Translations under genes and position numbers: made by a program
NCBI RefSeq assembly: GCF_900100335.1
Contig: NZ_FNFE01000003.1
Coordinates: 124,001 to 188,000 of the forward strand
Direction: 5' to 3'
DNA length: 64,000 nucleotides
Source of the DNA: Natronorubrum texcoconense
GTDB lineage: Archaea > Halobacteriota > Halobacteria > Halobacteriales > Natrialbaceae
Shown: positions 18,208 through 27,155 of the stretch, one piece after another
Layout: every line of letters starts with the position of its first letter
Numbering within the stretch: position 1 is the first letter of the stretch
Notes under the pieces: generated by a model
The model's input: the letters and a program-made list of their open reading frames with translations, nothing else
Told to the model about the DNA's origin: nothing
Database searches by the model: none

Positions 18208-18927
18208 ATGCCTTCGACCGAGTTCGACGTCGACTTCGACGGAACCGTCGCGGTGATCACGGGCGCGAGCGGCGCGCTCGGAAGCGCGGCAGTCGACCGC
18301 TTTCGGGCGGCCGGCGCGACGGTGTGTGCCGTCGACGTCGTCGCTCCCGACGACGAGGACAGCCTGCTCGAGACCGACGAACGAACCCACTTCTACGAGG
18401 GGGATCTGACCGACGAAGCCGACGTCGAGCGACTCGTCTCGGCTATCGTCGACGATCACGACCGGATCGATCACCTGCTGAACATCGCCGGCACCTGGCG
18501 CGGCGGCGACCCGATCGAGGAGACCGATCTCGCCGAGTTCGACCTCCTGATGAACGTCAACCTGAAGACCGCGTTTCTGGCCGCGAAACACGCCCTCCCA
18601 CAGCTCCAGGAGAGCGAGGGTTCGATCGTGAGCATCAGCGCGCGGTCGTCGCTCGAGGGCGGCGAGGGCGACGGTCCCTACCGGATCACGAAGTCGGGGA
18701 TTCGGCTGCTGACGGAGACGTTGGCCGCGGAGAACCGCGGCACGGTCCGAGCTAACTGCGTGATGCCCAGCGTGATCGACACGCCGATGAACCGCGAGAT
18801 GATGCCCGATTCGGATCACGACTCGTGGGTCGATCCGTCCGAGATCGCGGACGTGATGGCGTTTCTCTGTAGCGACGGCGCGTCGGTGACCAGCGGCGCC
18901 GCTGTGCCGGTGTACGGCGACGCGTAA
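18208..18927 (+). CDS. Short-chain dehydrogenase/reductase
   Basis: A 239-residue classical SDR. The NAD(P)-binding Rossmann motif is 'VITGASGALGSA' near residues 17-28, 'NIAG' near 92-95 replaces the usual NNAG, and the catalytic residues are Ser (around 143-148) and Y158-x3-K162 ('YRITK'). The C-terminus includes 'ASVTSGAAVPVYGDA', the usual SDR ending. The substrate cannot be inferred. An acidic residue in 'CAVDVV' at the end of the second strand points to NAD preference, as inference. Confidence 0.9.
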   Translation: MPSTEFDVDFDGTVAVITGASGALGSAAVDRFRAAGATVCAVDVVAPDDEDSLLETDERTHFYEGDLTDEADVERLVSAIVDDHDRIDHLLNIAGTWRGGDPIEETDLAEFDLLMNVNLKTAFLAAKHALPQLQESEGSIVSISARSSLEGGEGDGPYRITKSGIRLLTETLAAENRGTVRANCVMPSVIDTPMNREMMPDSDHDSWVDPSEIADVMAFLCSDGASVTSGAAVPVYGDA

Positions 18928-18948
18928 AAATCGTGTTGTCGGAGTCGA

Positions 18949-20346
18949 TTACAGGTTCTCGTCCAGCCAGCCCGCGAAGTCCCCGGTCAGGAAGTCGACG
19001 TAATCCATCACTCCCAGCGAGAGGGAGACGACGAGCACGACGAGAATCGGCAGGCGAATTACCCAGATCCAGACGGTACCGAGCGAGCCGAGATCGCCGA
19101 TCCCCTTCTCGAGTTCTTGCACGGCGAACTTCGGCGTGATCCAGCCGACGAGGATGACCAGCATGAGCGCGCCAAACACCAGCAAGACGCCGTCGGCGAA
19201 GCCGTCGAGTAAGTCGAGGAAGATCAGGTCGTAGGTGACCGGCACGCCGAGCAGGTAGATGACGCCGCCCATGCCGAGCGCCGCCTTCCACCGTTCGACG
19301 CCCTTCTCGTCGATGACGTAGGCCGTCACGACCTCGAGCAGGGAGATCGCACTCGAGAGCGCCGCGATGGCGACGGTCCCGAAGAAGAGGAGGCCGATGA
19401 GGTGACCGCCGGAGATCGTCGCGAACGCCTCGGTCATCGAGACGAAAATCGCCCCGGGACCGCCATCGCCCGGCTCGGTGATACCGGCCGAGAAGAAGAT
19501 GGGGAAGACGACCAGTCCGGTCAGGAACGCGATCCCGGTGTCGAATCCGATGATCGCCGTCCCGTCTTTGGCCAGATTTCGGTCCTCACCGAGGTAGGAG
19601 GCGTACGTAATCATCACGCCCATCCCCAGCGAGAGCGTAAAGAAGGCCTGGCCGGCCGCTGCGGGGAGCAGCCCCATCCAGTTGTCTGCGATGACGCCGA
19701 ACTCCGGTGAGAGATAGTACTCGTAGCCGGCACCGGCGTCGGGGAGCGTAAAGACCCAGACGGCCATCCCGATGAGCAGGACGACGATCGCCGGGACCAT
19801 CACCTTCACCGCGAGTTCGATCCCCTGTCGGATCCCGAGGGCGACGACCCCGATGGTCATCGCCATGAAGATCGTGTGGAAGAAAAAGGCGTCCAGTCCG
19901 ACCGAGAGGTCGCCGAACATGAGAAGCGCCGCCGGTTCTCCGGCTTCGGCCGCCGCGTCCTCGTAGCCGGCGAGATGACTCGAGTAACTCCCGCGGAAGC
20001 CCTCGAGGAAGTAGCGGATGAACCAGCCGGCGACGACGCTGTAGAACGAGAGGATGACGAAGCCGGTGACGATGAAGATGCCACCGACGTACTTCCAAGC
20101 GTCCCCGCCCAGTTCGATCAGCGCGCCGACCGGGTTTCGTTTGGTCTTCCGCCCGACGACGAACTCGACGAGAATCGCCGGGAAGCCCACCAGCGCCACG
20201 AACAGGAGATAGACGAGCAGGAACGCGGCCCCACCACCTTCTCCCGTGACGAACGGGAACCGCCAGATGTTACCTAACCCCACCGCGCTCCCGACCGCGG
20301 CGAGAATAAAGCCTGTTCTCGTCGCCCACGTTTCGCGTTCTACCAT
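18949..20346 (-). CDS. Sodium-dependent neurotransmitter-type symporter (NSS/SNF)
   Basis: A 465-residue membrane transporter of the NSS family (LeuT/MhsT relatives) that couples sodium influx to uptake of amino acids or amines. The first helix contains the family signature 'AAVGSAVGLGNIWRFPF', followed by 'GGGAAFLLVYLLF'. About eleven to twelve hydrophobic helices can be counted. I start at 'MVERETWATRTG', because a TATA-like GGTATTTAG lies about 27 bp upstream. The second ATG-type start seven codons earlier would lie at the transcript start. Substrate unknown. Confidence 0.92.
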   Translation of the reverse strand: MVERETWATRTGFILAAVGSAVGLGNIWRFPFVTGEGGGAAFLLVYLLFVALVGFPAILVEFVVGRKTKRNPVGALIELGGDAWKYVGGIFIVTGFVILSFYSVVAGWFIRYFLEGFRGSYSSHLAGYEDAAAEAGEPAALLMFGDLSVGLDAFFFHTIFMAMTIGVVALGIRQGIELAVKVMVPAIVVLLIGMAVWVFTLPDAGAGYEYYLSPEFGVIADNWMGLLPAAAGQAFFTLSLGMGVMITYASYLGEDRNLAKDGTAIIGFDTGIAFLTGLVVFPIFFSAGITEPGDGGPGAIFVSMTEAFATISGGHLIGLLFFGTVAIAALSSAISLLEVVTAYVIDEKGVERWKAALGMGGVIYLLGVPVTYDLIFLDLLDGFADGVLLVFGALMLVILVGWITPKFAVQELEKGIGDLGSLGTVWIWVIRLPILVVLVVSLSLGVMDYVDFLTGDFAGWLDENL

Positions 20347-20807
20347 ACGGCAGCCAATCCAATCCACTTCTAAATACCTTACTAGATATTGGAACTATCA
20401 TATGGGAGCTGTCACCTCGGTTCGCTCGCTCGAGCGGACGGAACGGTTCGGACATCCCGTCGCAGACTGCTATTTTTCACACAGAGTGTTTATCGGTACC
20501 AACTAGCTCGGACGGCGACGGTCGAAAAGATCTAATAGATGACATGCTCGTTTCCAGTTGGTACGTTGCCGGTAAGTGCACCTCGCGGGCTGTCCGTTTC
20601 GAGGGTTCGTCGCTGGTCGATCAGTCCTCTGGCTGAACGAAAACACCCGATTCGAACTTCTAGCGTCGAATCAGGCCGTTACCACGGCGATCGATGACGG
20701 CACTCCCAGAATTTCGAATTATGTTTCGGCTGTCAACGACAACCGTTCCCCACCACAACATATAACACACATACGCAGAATCTAGCGACCAGAACGGAGG
20801 TTTGTGA
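20347..20807 (+). other. Divergent promoter region of the symporter and liv operon
   Basis: No gene seen. The left edge carries the symporter promoter (minus strand). Near the liv start there is a TATA-like ACATATAACAC at about 20758-20768 and a strong Shine-Dalgarno GGAGG a few bases before the livH ATG, so livH is one of the few leadered genes here. A perfect 9-bp inverted repeat GTACCAACT/AGTTGGTAC sits at 20496-20504 and 20556-20564. Its role is unknown. Confidence 0.55.
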
Positions 20808-21923
20808 ATGTCTACCGTCGATACAGTGATCGATCGTGGCCGGGGGATGACCACCGAGCAGTTGCTCCTGCTCGTCGTCGGACTCGGCGCGTTCCTGTTG
20901 CTCGGAGATCTGATCATCGGAATCCTCAACGGAACGTACAGTATCTCACGTGTCGCTCGATACGTGGTGGAAGGAACGCTCTACGGACTTATCATCGGGC
21001 TCGCAGGGATCGGACTCTCGATGACCTACAGCATCCTCAACTTCGCGAACTTCGCACACGGGGACTACGTGACGTCGGGAGCGTTTTTCGGGTGGGGTGT
21101 TACGTATCTCGTTGCCGGCTGGGGGGCCGCTAGTTTCGGTCACTTGGTGCTCGTCGCCCCACAGCGCGGCGTCGGTGGGGCACAACTCGAGATCGCGATC
21201 ACCTCGACGCCGTTCGCGATCATGGCGGGGCTGCTCGTCGCCGGCATCGGCACGGCGCTTTTCGTGTACTTGATCGACCGAATCGTCTACAAGCCGATGC
21301 GTGGCTCGGGGGGGATTCCGCTGTTGATTACGAGTATCGGTGTCGCCTTCGCACTCCGCTACATCATCGTGTTCGTCTACTCGAACCGTACGCGCGGAAC
21401 GACCCTCGGTGGGCTCCCCTCGTTCGATCTACTGTTAGTCGACGGCTGGGTCTCCATCGACGTCCACGACGGCACGCTGATCGTCGCTGCCGTGGCGCTC
21501 ATGCTCGGCGTCCACTTGATGCTTCAGCGGACGAAACTCGGGAAAGCGATGCGGGCGATGTCGGACAACAGGGATCTCGCGCTCGTGACCGGGATTCCGA
21601 CCGAACAGATCATTCGCTGGACCTGGATGATCGGCGGCGGGTTAGCCGGGAGCGCCGGCTACCTCATGGTGCTGTGGACGGGAACGATCGACTGGCAGTT
21701 CGGCTGGCTGCTCCTGTTGTTGATCTTCGCCGCGGTGATCCTCGGCGGGATCGGGTCGATCTACGGCGCCATCTTCGGCGGGCTAATTATCGGGATCAGC
21801 ATGCACCTGTCGATGGTGTGGCTCCCCGGCGGTGACTTTACGACCATCACGGCGTTCCTGATCATGATTCTCGTCTTGATGATCAAACCATCCGGTCTCT
21901 TCGGAGGGAAGACAACAGCATGA
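20808..21923 (+). CDS. livH: Branched-chain amino acid ABC transporter permease LivH
   Basis: A 371-residue inner membrane permease with about eight to nine helices. The LivH region 'GLIIGLAGIGLSMTYSILNFANFAHGD' is represented by its core 'LSMTYSILNFANFAHGD', and the C-terminal 'VILGGIGSIYGAIFGG' is also characteristic. The N-terminus carries an extra hydrophobic helix before the core. A Shine-Dalgarno sequence GGAGG precedes the ATG. It is the first of four overlapping genes that form a complete permease and ATPase set. Confidence 0.93.
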   Translation: MSTVDTVIDRGRGMTTEQLLLLVVGLGAFLLLGDLIIGILNGTYSISRVARYVVEGTLYGLIIGLAGIGLSMTYSILNFANFAHGDYVTSGAFFGWGVTYLVAGWGAASFGHLVLVAPQRGVGGAQLEIAITSTPFAIMAGLLVAGIGTALFVYLIDRIVYKPMRGSGGIPLLITSIGVAFALRYIIVFVYSNRTRGTTLGGLPSFDLLLVDGWVSIDVHDGTLIVAAVALMLGVHLMLQRTKLGKAMRAMSDNRDLALVTGIPTEQIIRWTWMIGGGLAGSAGYLMVLWTGTIDWQFGWLLLLLIFAAVILGGIGSIYGAIFGGLIIGISMHLSMVWLPGGDFTTITAFLIMILVLMIKPSGLFGGKTTA

Positions 21924-23230
21924 GTACGAACACTACGGACAGGCGAGCCCAACTGGAATCGCTCTGGGAACACGACGCCGTCAAGATCCTCGCGGTCTTC
22001 GGCACGATTTACATCACCTACGCGCTGGTCGGCCTCGCGCTGGGGTACTCGCTCGACGGGATCGTCAACACCCTGCGGCGGATGACGTACCTGATCGCCG
22101 TCTACGGGATGGTGACGCTGGCGTTGAACCTCCACTGGGGGTACACCGGCCTGTTCAACATCGGTATCGCCGGCTTCATGGCGGTCGGGTTGTACGTCAC
22201 GATGATCCTGGCGAAACCCGCCGACCCGACCGGCGCCGCCCAGTACGCCGGACTCGGACTGCCGATGCCGATCGCCATCATCGGCGGCGTCGTCGCCGCC
22301 GGACTCGCGGGACTGATCGTCGCGATTCCGGCGCTCAGGTTGCGCGCTGACTACTTCGCGATCACGACGATCGCGTTCGCCGAGATCGTTCGGCTCGGGA
22401 TCACCTCCGGAGCGTTACAGGAATTCACGATCTTCGGCACCGAACTCGGCACCGGCGGCGGTCGCGGACTCATCCGGAACTACGGCGACCCGATGAACGT
22501 GATATTCGAACTCGAGGTGTTCAGTTCGTTCGTCGATCTGACCAACAGCCTGTTCGGGTTCGGGCCGACGCAGGCGCGGGCGCTCGCCTACTCGATGGTG
22601 CTGGTGCTGGTGCTCGTCGGGATCTACTGGCTCATCCAGCGAACCAGTCGGTCGCCGTTCGGTCGCGTGCTGAAGGCGATTCGCGAGGACGAGGAAGCGG
22701 CCCAATCGCTCGGGAAGAACACGAACCACTTCAAGATCAAGGTGTTCGTGCTCGGCTGTGCGCTGATGGGGCTGGCCGGCATCCTCTGGCGCTTCCGTCG
22801 GACGGGCGTCACGCCGGAGGCGTTCCGCCCGCACGTGACGTTCTACATCTGGATCGCGCTGATCATCGGCGGTGCGGGCTCGAACACCGGCAGCGTGCTC
22901 GGATCCGGACTGTTCGTCGCCATCCTCTTCGAGGGGCCGCAGTACTTCCGCCGACTCGTCGATCAGGTCGTCACGTTCGGCGACGCGCCGAACACGTTCG
23001 CCGGCTCCGTCGCACCGATCCTCTCGGGGGACGTCGCTCCGTTCGTTCGGTACACCTTCGAGGAGTTCACGACGCTCCAGTTCGTCCTGATGGGCGTCGC
23101 GCTCATCGTCCTCATGCATCGTCGGCCCGAAGGATTACTGGGCCATCGTGAGGAGACGGCGGCGGCGATACCGTTGACGAGACGGCCGGGCGACGAGAGC
23201 ACCGCCGGCCGCGGAGGTGATTCGTCGTGA
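21920..23230 (+). CDS. livM: Branched-chain amino acid ABC transporter permease LivM
   Basis: A 436-residue second permease. Typical LivM segments are 'LALNLHWGYTGLFNIG', 'LRADYFAITTIAFAEI' and 'IIGGAGSNTGSVLG'. About nine to ten helices. The start ATG overlaps the livH stop as ATGA. The C-terminal 'MHRRPEGLLGHREETAAA' is the usual cytoplasmic end, followed by a short polar extension. It pairs with LivH to form the membrane channel. Confidence 0.93.
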   Translation: MSTNTTDRRAQLESLWEHDAVKILAVFGTIYITYALVGLALGYSLDGIVNTLRRMTYLIAVYGMVTLALNLHWGYTGLFNIGIAGFMAVGLYVTMILAKPADPTGAAQYAGLGLPMPIAIIGGVVAAGLAGLIVAIPALRLRADYFAITTIAFAEIVRLGITSGALQEFTIFGTELGTGGGRGLIRNYGDPMNVIFELEVFSSFVDLTNSLFGFGPTQARALAYSMVLVLVLVGIYWLIQRTSRSPFGRVLKAIREDEEAAQSLGKNTNHFKIKVFVLGCALMGLAGILWRFRRTGVTPEAFRPHVTFYIWIALIIGGAGSNTGSVLGSGLFVAILFEGPQYFRRLVDQVVTFGDAPNTFAGSVAPILSGDVAPFVRYTFEEFTTLQFVLMGVALIVLMHRRPEGLLGHREETAAAIPLTRRPGDESTAGRGGDSS

Positions 23231-24063
23231 GCGACACCGAAATCGAATCCCCGGAAGTACCGAACGACGCTGCCGACCCGGACCCACAGCGAAACGACAT
23301 CGAACTGTCCGTCGACGGACTCGTCAAACGTTTCGGCGGGATTACCGCCGTCGACGGCGCGAGCTTCGAGGTCGAATCCGGCGCGATGACCGGACTGATC
23401 GGTCCGAACGGGGCCGGGAAGTCGACGACGTTCCACTGCATCACGGGTATTCACCGCCCCGACGGCGGCACGGTTCGGTTTCAGGGACGGGATATCACGG
23501 GTATCAGACCCTACGAGTGTGCCGACTACGGACTCGTCCGAACGTTCCAGATCGCCCGCGAGATGGCCAACATGACGGTTCTCGAGAACCTGATGCTCCC
23601 GGCTCAGAATCAATCGGGTGAACAGCTCTGGCGATCGGTGCTCCCGTTCGCCCGCCAGGAGGTCGAACGGGAGGAACGCGAACTGCTCGAGCGCGTGTGG
23701 GAGGTCCTCGAGTTCTTCGAGATCGAACACATCGCCGAGGAGAAGGCGGGCAACCTCTCGGGCGGGCAACGAAAACTGCTCGAGATGGCGCGGGCGCTGA
23801 TGATCGAGCCGGAGATGCTGTTGCTCGACGAGCCGTTCGCGGGCGTCAACCCGACGCTCGAACACAAACTCCTCGATCACATCCACGAACTCCGCGAGGA
23901 GGGCTACACCTTCCTCATCGTCGAACACGACATGGACCTTATCATGGAGAACTGCGAACGCGTTATCGTGATGCATCAGGGGTCGGTGCTGGCCGAAGGG
24001 GCGCCCGAGACGATCACGTCGAACGAGCAGGTTATCGAGGCCTACCTCGGAGGTGAGGTCTGA
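23227..24063 (+). CDS. livG: Branched-chain amino acid ABC transporter ATPase LivG
   Basis: A 278-residue ABC ATPase with Walker A 'GPNGAGKST', signature 'NLSGGQRKLLEMARAL', Walker B 'MLLLDEPFAG' and H-loop 'IVEHDMD'. The segment 'VRTFQIAREMANMTVLENL' is typical of LivG. About 25 acidic residues precede the domain. The start is a GTG that overlaps the livM stop (GTGA). It forms a heterodimer with LivF. Confidence 0.93.
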   Translation: MSDTEIESPEVPNDAADPDPQRNDIELSVDGLVKRFGGITAVDGASFEVESGAMTGLIGPNGAGKSTTFHCITGIHRPDGGTVRFQGRDITGIRPYECADYGLVRTFQIAREMANMTVLENLMLPAQNQSGEQLWRSVLPFARQEVEREERELLERVWEVLEFFEIEHIAEEKAGNLSGGQRKLLEMARALMIEPEMLLLDEPFAGVNPTLEHKLLDHIHELREEGYTFLIVEHDMDLIMENCERVIVMHQGSVLAEGAPETITSNEQVIEAYLGGEV

Positions 24064-24767
24064 TGTCGATGCTCGACGTGAACGGACTCGACGCGGGCTA
24101 CGGCGACCTGCAGATCTTGAGCGACGTCGACCTAACCGTCGCCGAGGAGGAGTACGTGGTCATCGTCGGACCCAACGGAGCCGGGAAGTCGACGGCCATG
24201 AAGTCCGTCTTCGGGCTGACGACGTACATGGGCGGCTCGGTCGAGTTCCGAGAGGAAGAGATCACCGGCCGCACGCCCGACGAGATCATCCATCAGGGGA
24301 TCGGCTACGTTCCCCAGAACGACAACGTCTTCGCCTCGTTGACGGTCGAGGAAAACCTCGAGATGGGGGCGTACATCTTAGACGAGGTGCCCGAGGACGC
24401 ACTCGAGAGCGTCTACGATCAGTTCCCCATCCTGCGGGAACGAAAGGACCAGAAAGCCGGCTCGATGAGCGGCGGCCAACAGCAGATGGTCGCGATGGGC
24501 CGTGCGCTGATGCTCGATCCCGATCTGCTGTTGCTCGACGAGCCGAGCGCCGGGCTGGCGCCGGATCTGGTCGACGAGATGTTCGATCACGTCGACGCGA
24601 TCAACGACAACGGGACCGCGCTGCTCGTCGTCGAGCAGAACGCGAAGAAGGCGCTCCGGCGCTGTGATCGGGGCTACGTGTTGGTCCAGGGCCAGAACCG
24701 CTACGTCGACTCCGGCGACGCGCTGTTGAACGACGAGGAGGTCCGCCAGCAGTTCCTCGGCGGCTAA
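24063..24767 (+). CDS. livF: Branched-chain amino acid ABC transporter ATPase LivF
   Basis: A 234-residue ABC ATPase of LivF type. Walker A 'GPNGAGKST', 'GYVPQNDNVFASLTVEENL', signature 'MSGGQQQMVAMGRALM', Walker B 'LLLLDEPSAGLAP', switch 'VVEQNAKKAL'. The ATG overlaps the livG stop by one base (TGATG). It is the last gene of the operon. The only binding-protein gene in the area lies on the opposite strand about 0.8 kb further on. Confidence 0.93.
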   Translation: MSMLDVNGLDAGYGDLQILSDVDLTVAEEEYVVIVGPNGAGKSTAMKSVFGLTTYMGGSVEFREEEITGRTPDEIIHQGIGYVPQNDNVFASLTVEENLEMGAYILDEVPEDALESVYDQFPILRERKDQKAGSMSGGQQQMVAMGRALMLDPDLLLLDEPSAGLAPDLVDEMFDHVDAINDNGTALLVVEQNAKKALRRCDRGYVLVQGQNRYVDSGDALLNDEEVRQQFLGG

Positions 24768-24987
24768 TCGTCGGCTGTTCTGGTCCCGGTTTTTCTGTTG
24801 ACTTCACGGTGGCTCGAGCGAACGCTGGCTCGATACCGTTCTCTACGGTTCTGTTGAAATCCTTTGCGGGAGTCCCACCTCTGCGGTCAGTACAGGGTTT
24901 CTACGAATCGGTCGATAGAGGGGGCGTTCTGTGGTAGCAGTCTTATTACCCAGAAGACATTTGAATTGATGACAGATATTATGAAGT

Positions 24988-25377
24988 GTGAAGAGACGCT
25001 CATTGCTGGTTGCGGCAGGAACCACTCTTACTGTCCTGACTGCTGGCTGTTCAGATGTTGTATCCGACGATCAGCAGCAAGATTATGAGTTTGGAATCTA
25101 TAACGGTTCACAGGACTCCCATACGATTACAGTTCGAATTGGAAGTTCTTCGGAGGGCCACTTTCAAGAAGAAGTGTTCGAGATGGACGCTGAGACAGCC
25201 AACGAGAATGTCCCAGTAGAGGACACCCCCTCCCGTATCTATCTCGAAATAGATTCGTCTGAAGAGCTGTCGTTTCCGTGGCCAGCGTCGAACAGCGAGT
25301 CGGGAAGTATAGCCTCGAAGGCAGACATTTGGTACGAACTGTCACTCGAACAGGATATTCTGATTCAAGAGGGATAG
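24988..25377 (+). CDS. Predicted secreted lipoprotein of unknown function
   Basis: 129 residues from a GTG start. 'MKRRSLLVAAGTTLTVLTAGC' is a signal peptide with a lipobox (LTAGC), so the mature protein is probably a lipid-anchored exported domain of about 105 residues rich in beta strands ('SHTITVRIG', 'RIYLEIDSSEEL'). The coding sequence is visibly richer in A and T than its neighbours and uses codons rare elsewhere in the window, suggesting recent acquisition. Inverted TTGAAATCCT/AGGATTTCAA decamers lie on either side. The product resembles in layout the exported protein encoded at 47 kb. Confidence 0.6.
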   Translation: MKRRSLLVAAGTTLTVLTAGCSDVVSDDQQQDYEFGIYNGSQDSHTITVRIGSSSEGHFQEEVFEMDAETANENVPVEDTPSRIYLEIDSSEELSFPWPASNSESGSIASKADIWYELSLEQDILIQEG

Positions 25378-25573
25378 GCAGTTTAGCCCCACCCGATACG
25401 TGTGCAAGTGTAGTGAGCGTGCGTTTCACACTAAAGTACGTCTGAAGAGGAGGATTTCAAAGGGTTCATCAGTTCGATGTGACCTCGGAAACAGCCGAAC
25501 GACGGTCGCGATAGCTCGAGTGAGTCGTCCCTCGACACCGACGCAAAAGAAATCGGATCTATCCTCGGTCGTC

Positions 25574-26854
25574 TCAGTCCGACAGTGCCGACTCGAGTTC
25601 GCCGCTGTAAGAGCCCTGCTCGGATTCGAAGGAGACCTGGTTGAGTCCTTCGCCGCCCTGTTCGTCTTCGAACGCGCTGACGAACTGCTCGGACAGCTGC
25701 TGACCGTAGTCGTTGTTGACGTACATCGTTGCGACCGTCTCTGCACCGAGGCGGTTCGCCGCCACTTCGGCCATGACCTGTCCCTGAAGCAAGTCGCTGG
25801 GAGCAGTTCGGAAGAAGTAGCCGTCGTCGTCGATATCCGAGAGGCTGAGCGCCGTACTGGACGGCGAACACTGGACGACGTTCGCACTGCTGCTGTCCCC
25901 GACGAACGAGACGGTGTTCCCGGACGACCCCGCGCCGACGATCGACGGGTAACCGGCGTCGATGAGGGCACCACCGTTGCTGATGGTGGTGTCCTCGTCC
26001 GTCTCGGTGTCCTCGACCTGCAGATCGATGTCGAAATCGGTGCCGTCGAACTGGTCTGCGGCGAGTTCGCCCGCCTGAACCATCGGTGTTCCGAGCTGTC
26101 CCAGGTCACCCGTCTCCGGAAGCAACATCGAGACCATCACGTCGTCGCGGTCCGTTCCGCCGGGGGAGTCGTCGTCCATCTCGCCGCCGGGGTCCGATCC
26201 TTCGAACGTGACGGTATCGACCGTCTCGATACCGTCGCCACCGAGTTCCCAGACGTCGTAGGCCGCCTCCGCCGGGTCGCCGACGTCGTCGAAGTCGACG
26301 GTACTCGAGGCACCCTGGTAGTTGATGTCGTCGCCGTCGGCAGCCGCTGCGGCCGCCTCCTCGAGTTCGCCCGGTCCGTACTCGTCGCCGTTGGGGTTTG
26401 CGATCCGTCGCATCTGCCCGCGGATCGCTTCGCCGTCGTTCTCGCCGGCCGCAATGTTCGCCAGGATACACACGGCGACGGCGTCGAATGTGTGTGCGGT
26501 GAAGACCCCAGGGGTCGCGTCGTACGCGTCTTCGTAGAGGTCGGTGTACGCGTCTTCGTTCGGCCCGTCAGAGGACGGACCCGTCCCGGTGACGTTCTCC
26601 ATGTCGTTCCCGACTTCGTTCGGCAGGTCGCCGTCTTGCATCCCGTCCGGGACGATGATCTCGGTTCCGTTGTCGTGGTCGGAGTAGAAGTCTCGGAAGA
26701 TCTGAATTCCACTCTCGGGGTAACCGATGATGTTCAGTACGTCTGGTCCGTCACCGCCGACCTCGTCTTCGTCCCCAATACAGCCGGCGAGGCCGACTGT
26801 ACCCACAGCACCGATACTACTCAGCACGCGTCGTCGGTTGAGTCGCTGCACCAT
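25574..26854 (-). CDS. Branched-chain amino acid substrate-binding lipoprotein with swapped lobes
   Basis: A 426-residue Tat lipoprotein. It has the twin-Arg start 'MVQRLNRRRVLSSIG' and lipobox 'LAGC' at residue 25, and it belongs to the LivJ-type periplasmic binding proteins. The domain order is unusual. Residues about 37-223 ('NIIGYPESGIQIFRDFY', 'PGVFTAHTFDAVAV', 'NYQGASSTVDFDDVGD') are what normally forms the C-terminal half. Residues about 237-426 ('MLLPETGDLGQLGTPMV', 'IVGAGSSG', 'CSPSSTALSLSD', 'YFFRTAPSDLLQGQV', 'YVNNDYG') are the normal N-terminal half. The acidic linker 'GGEMDDDSPGG' that would usually follow the lipobox lies at the junction. The frame is intact. Convergent with livHMGF, for which it is the likely binding protein. 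Confidence 0.82.
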   Translation of the reverse strand: MVQRLNRRRVLSSIGAVGTVGLAGCIGDEDEVGGDGPDVLNIIGYPESGIQIFRDFYSDHDNGTEIIVPDGMQDGDLPNEVGNDMENVTGTGPSSDGPNEDAYTDLYEDAYDATPGVFTAHTFDAVAVCILANIAAGENDGEAIRGQMRRIANPNGDEYGPGELEEAAAAAADGDDINYQGASSTVDFDDVGDPAEAAYDVWELGGDGIETVDTVTFEGSDPGGEMDDDSPGGTDRDDVMVSMLLPETGDLGQLGTPMVQAGELAADQFDGTDFDIDLQVEDTETDEDTTISNGGALIDAGYPSIVGAGSSGNTVSFVGDSSSANVVQCSPSSTALSLSDIDDDGYFFRTAPSDLLQGQVMAEVAANRLGAETVATMYVNNDYGQQLSEQFVSAFEDEQGGEGLNQVSFESEQGSYSGELESALSD

Positions 26855-27155
26855 GGGTAACAGTGGCAATACCTCATATATATGTCTTGTGTGAACGGAG
26901 ACCAACGTCGATTCGTCAGCTAGAGGGGGTATTGTCCGACAAATACCGGGAATTACCGTTCGTATCGGCCGGTATTCGGTACGTAGCTGTGCGTACTGAC
27001 GACGGCGCAATGTGAGAGGACCTGGTTCGACGAAGGCTCTCCTGGCTGGCCGTGATAAAGTTACACACACCCACGGCCGGGATAATACTACGAGTTACCG
27101 AACGCTTTTGAGGAACGTGGTCGTTGCCTCGGGCAATGAACGGGAGGGTTCATCA
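26855..27155 (+). promoter_or_regulatory. Divergent promoter region of the binding protein and pccB
   Basis: No gene seen. On the minus strand a TATA-like CATATATATGAGG lies about 24 bp before the binding-protein start. Towards pccB there is GATAATACTACG near 27080, and a Shine-Dalgarno-like GGGAGGGTT about ten bases before the pccB ATG. Placing transporter and carboxylase promoters back to back suggests shared control, which is inference. Confidence 0.55.

Noticed and set aside
25400..26860. 486-codon plus-strand frame opposite the binding-protein gene
   Set aside because: Mirror frame of a recognisable binding protein with an intact signal peptide on the other strand.
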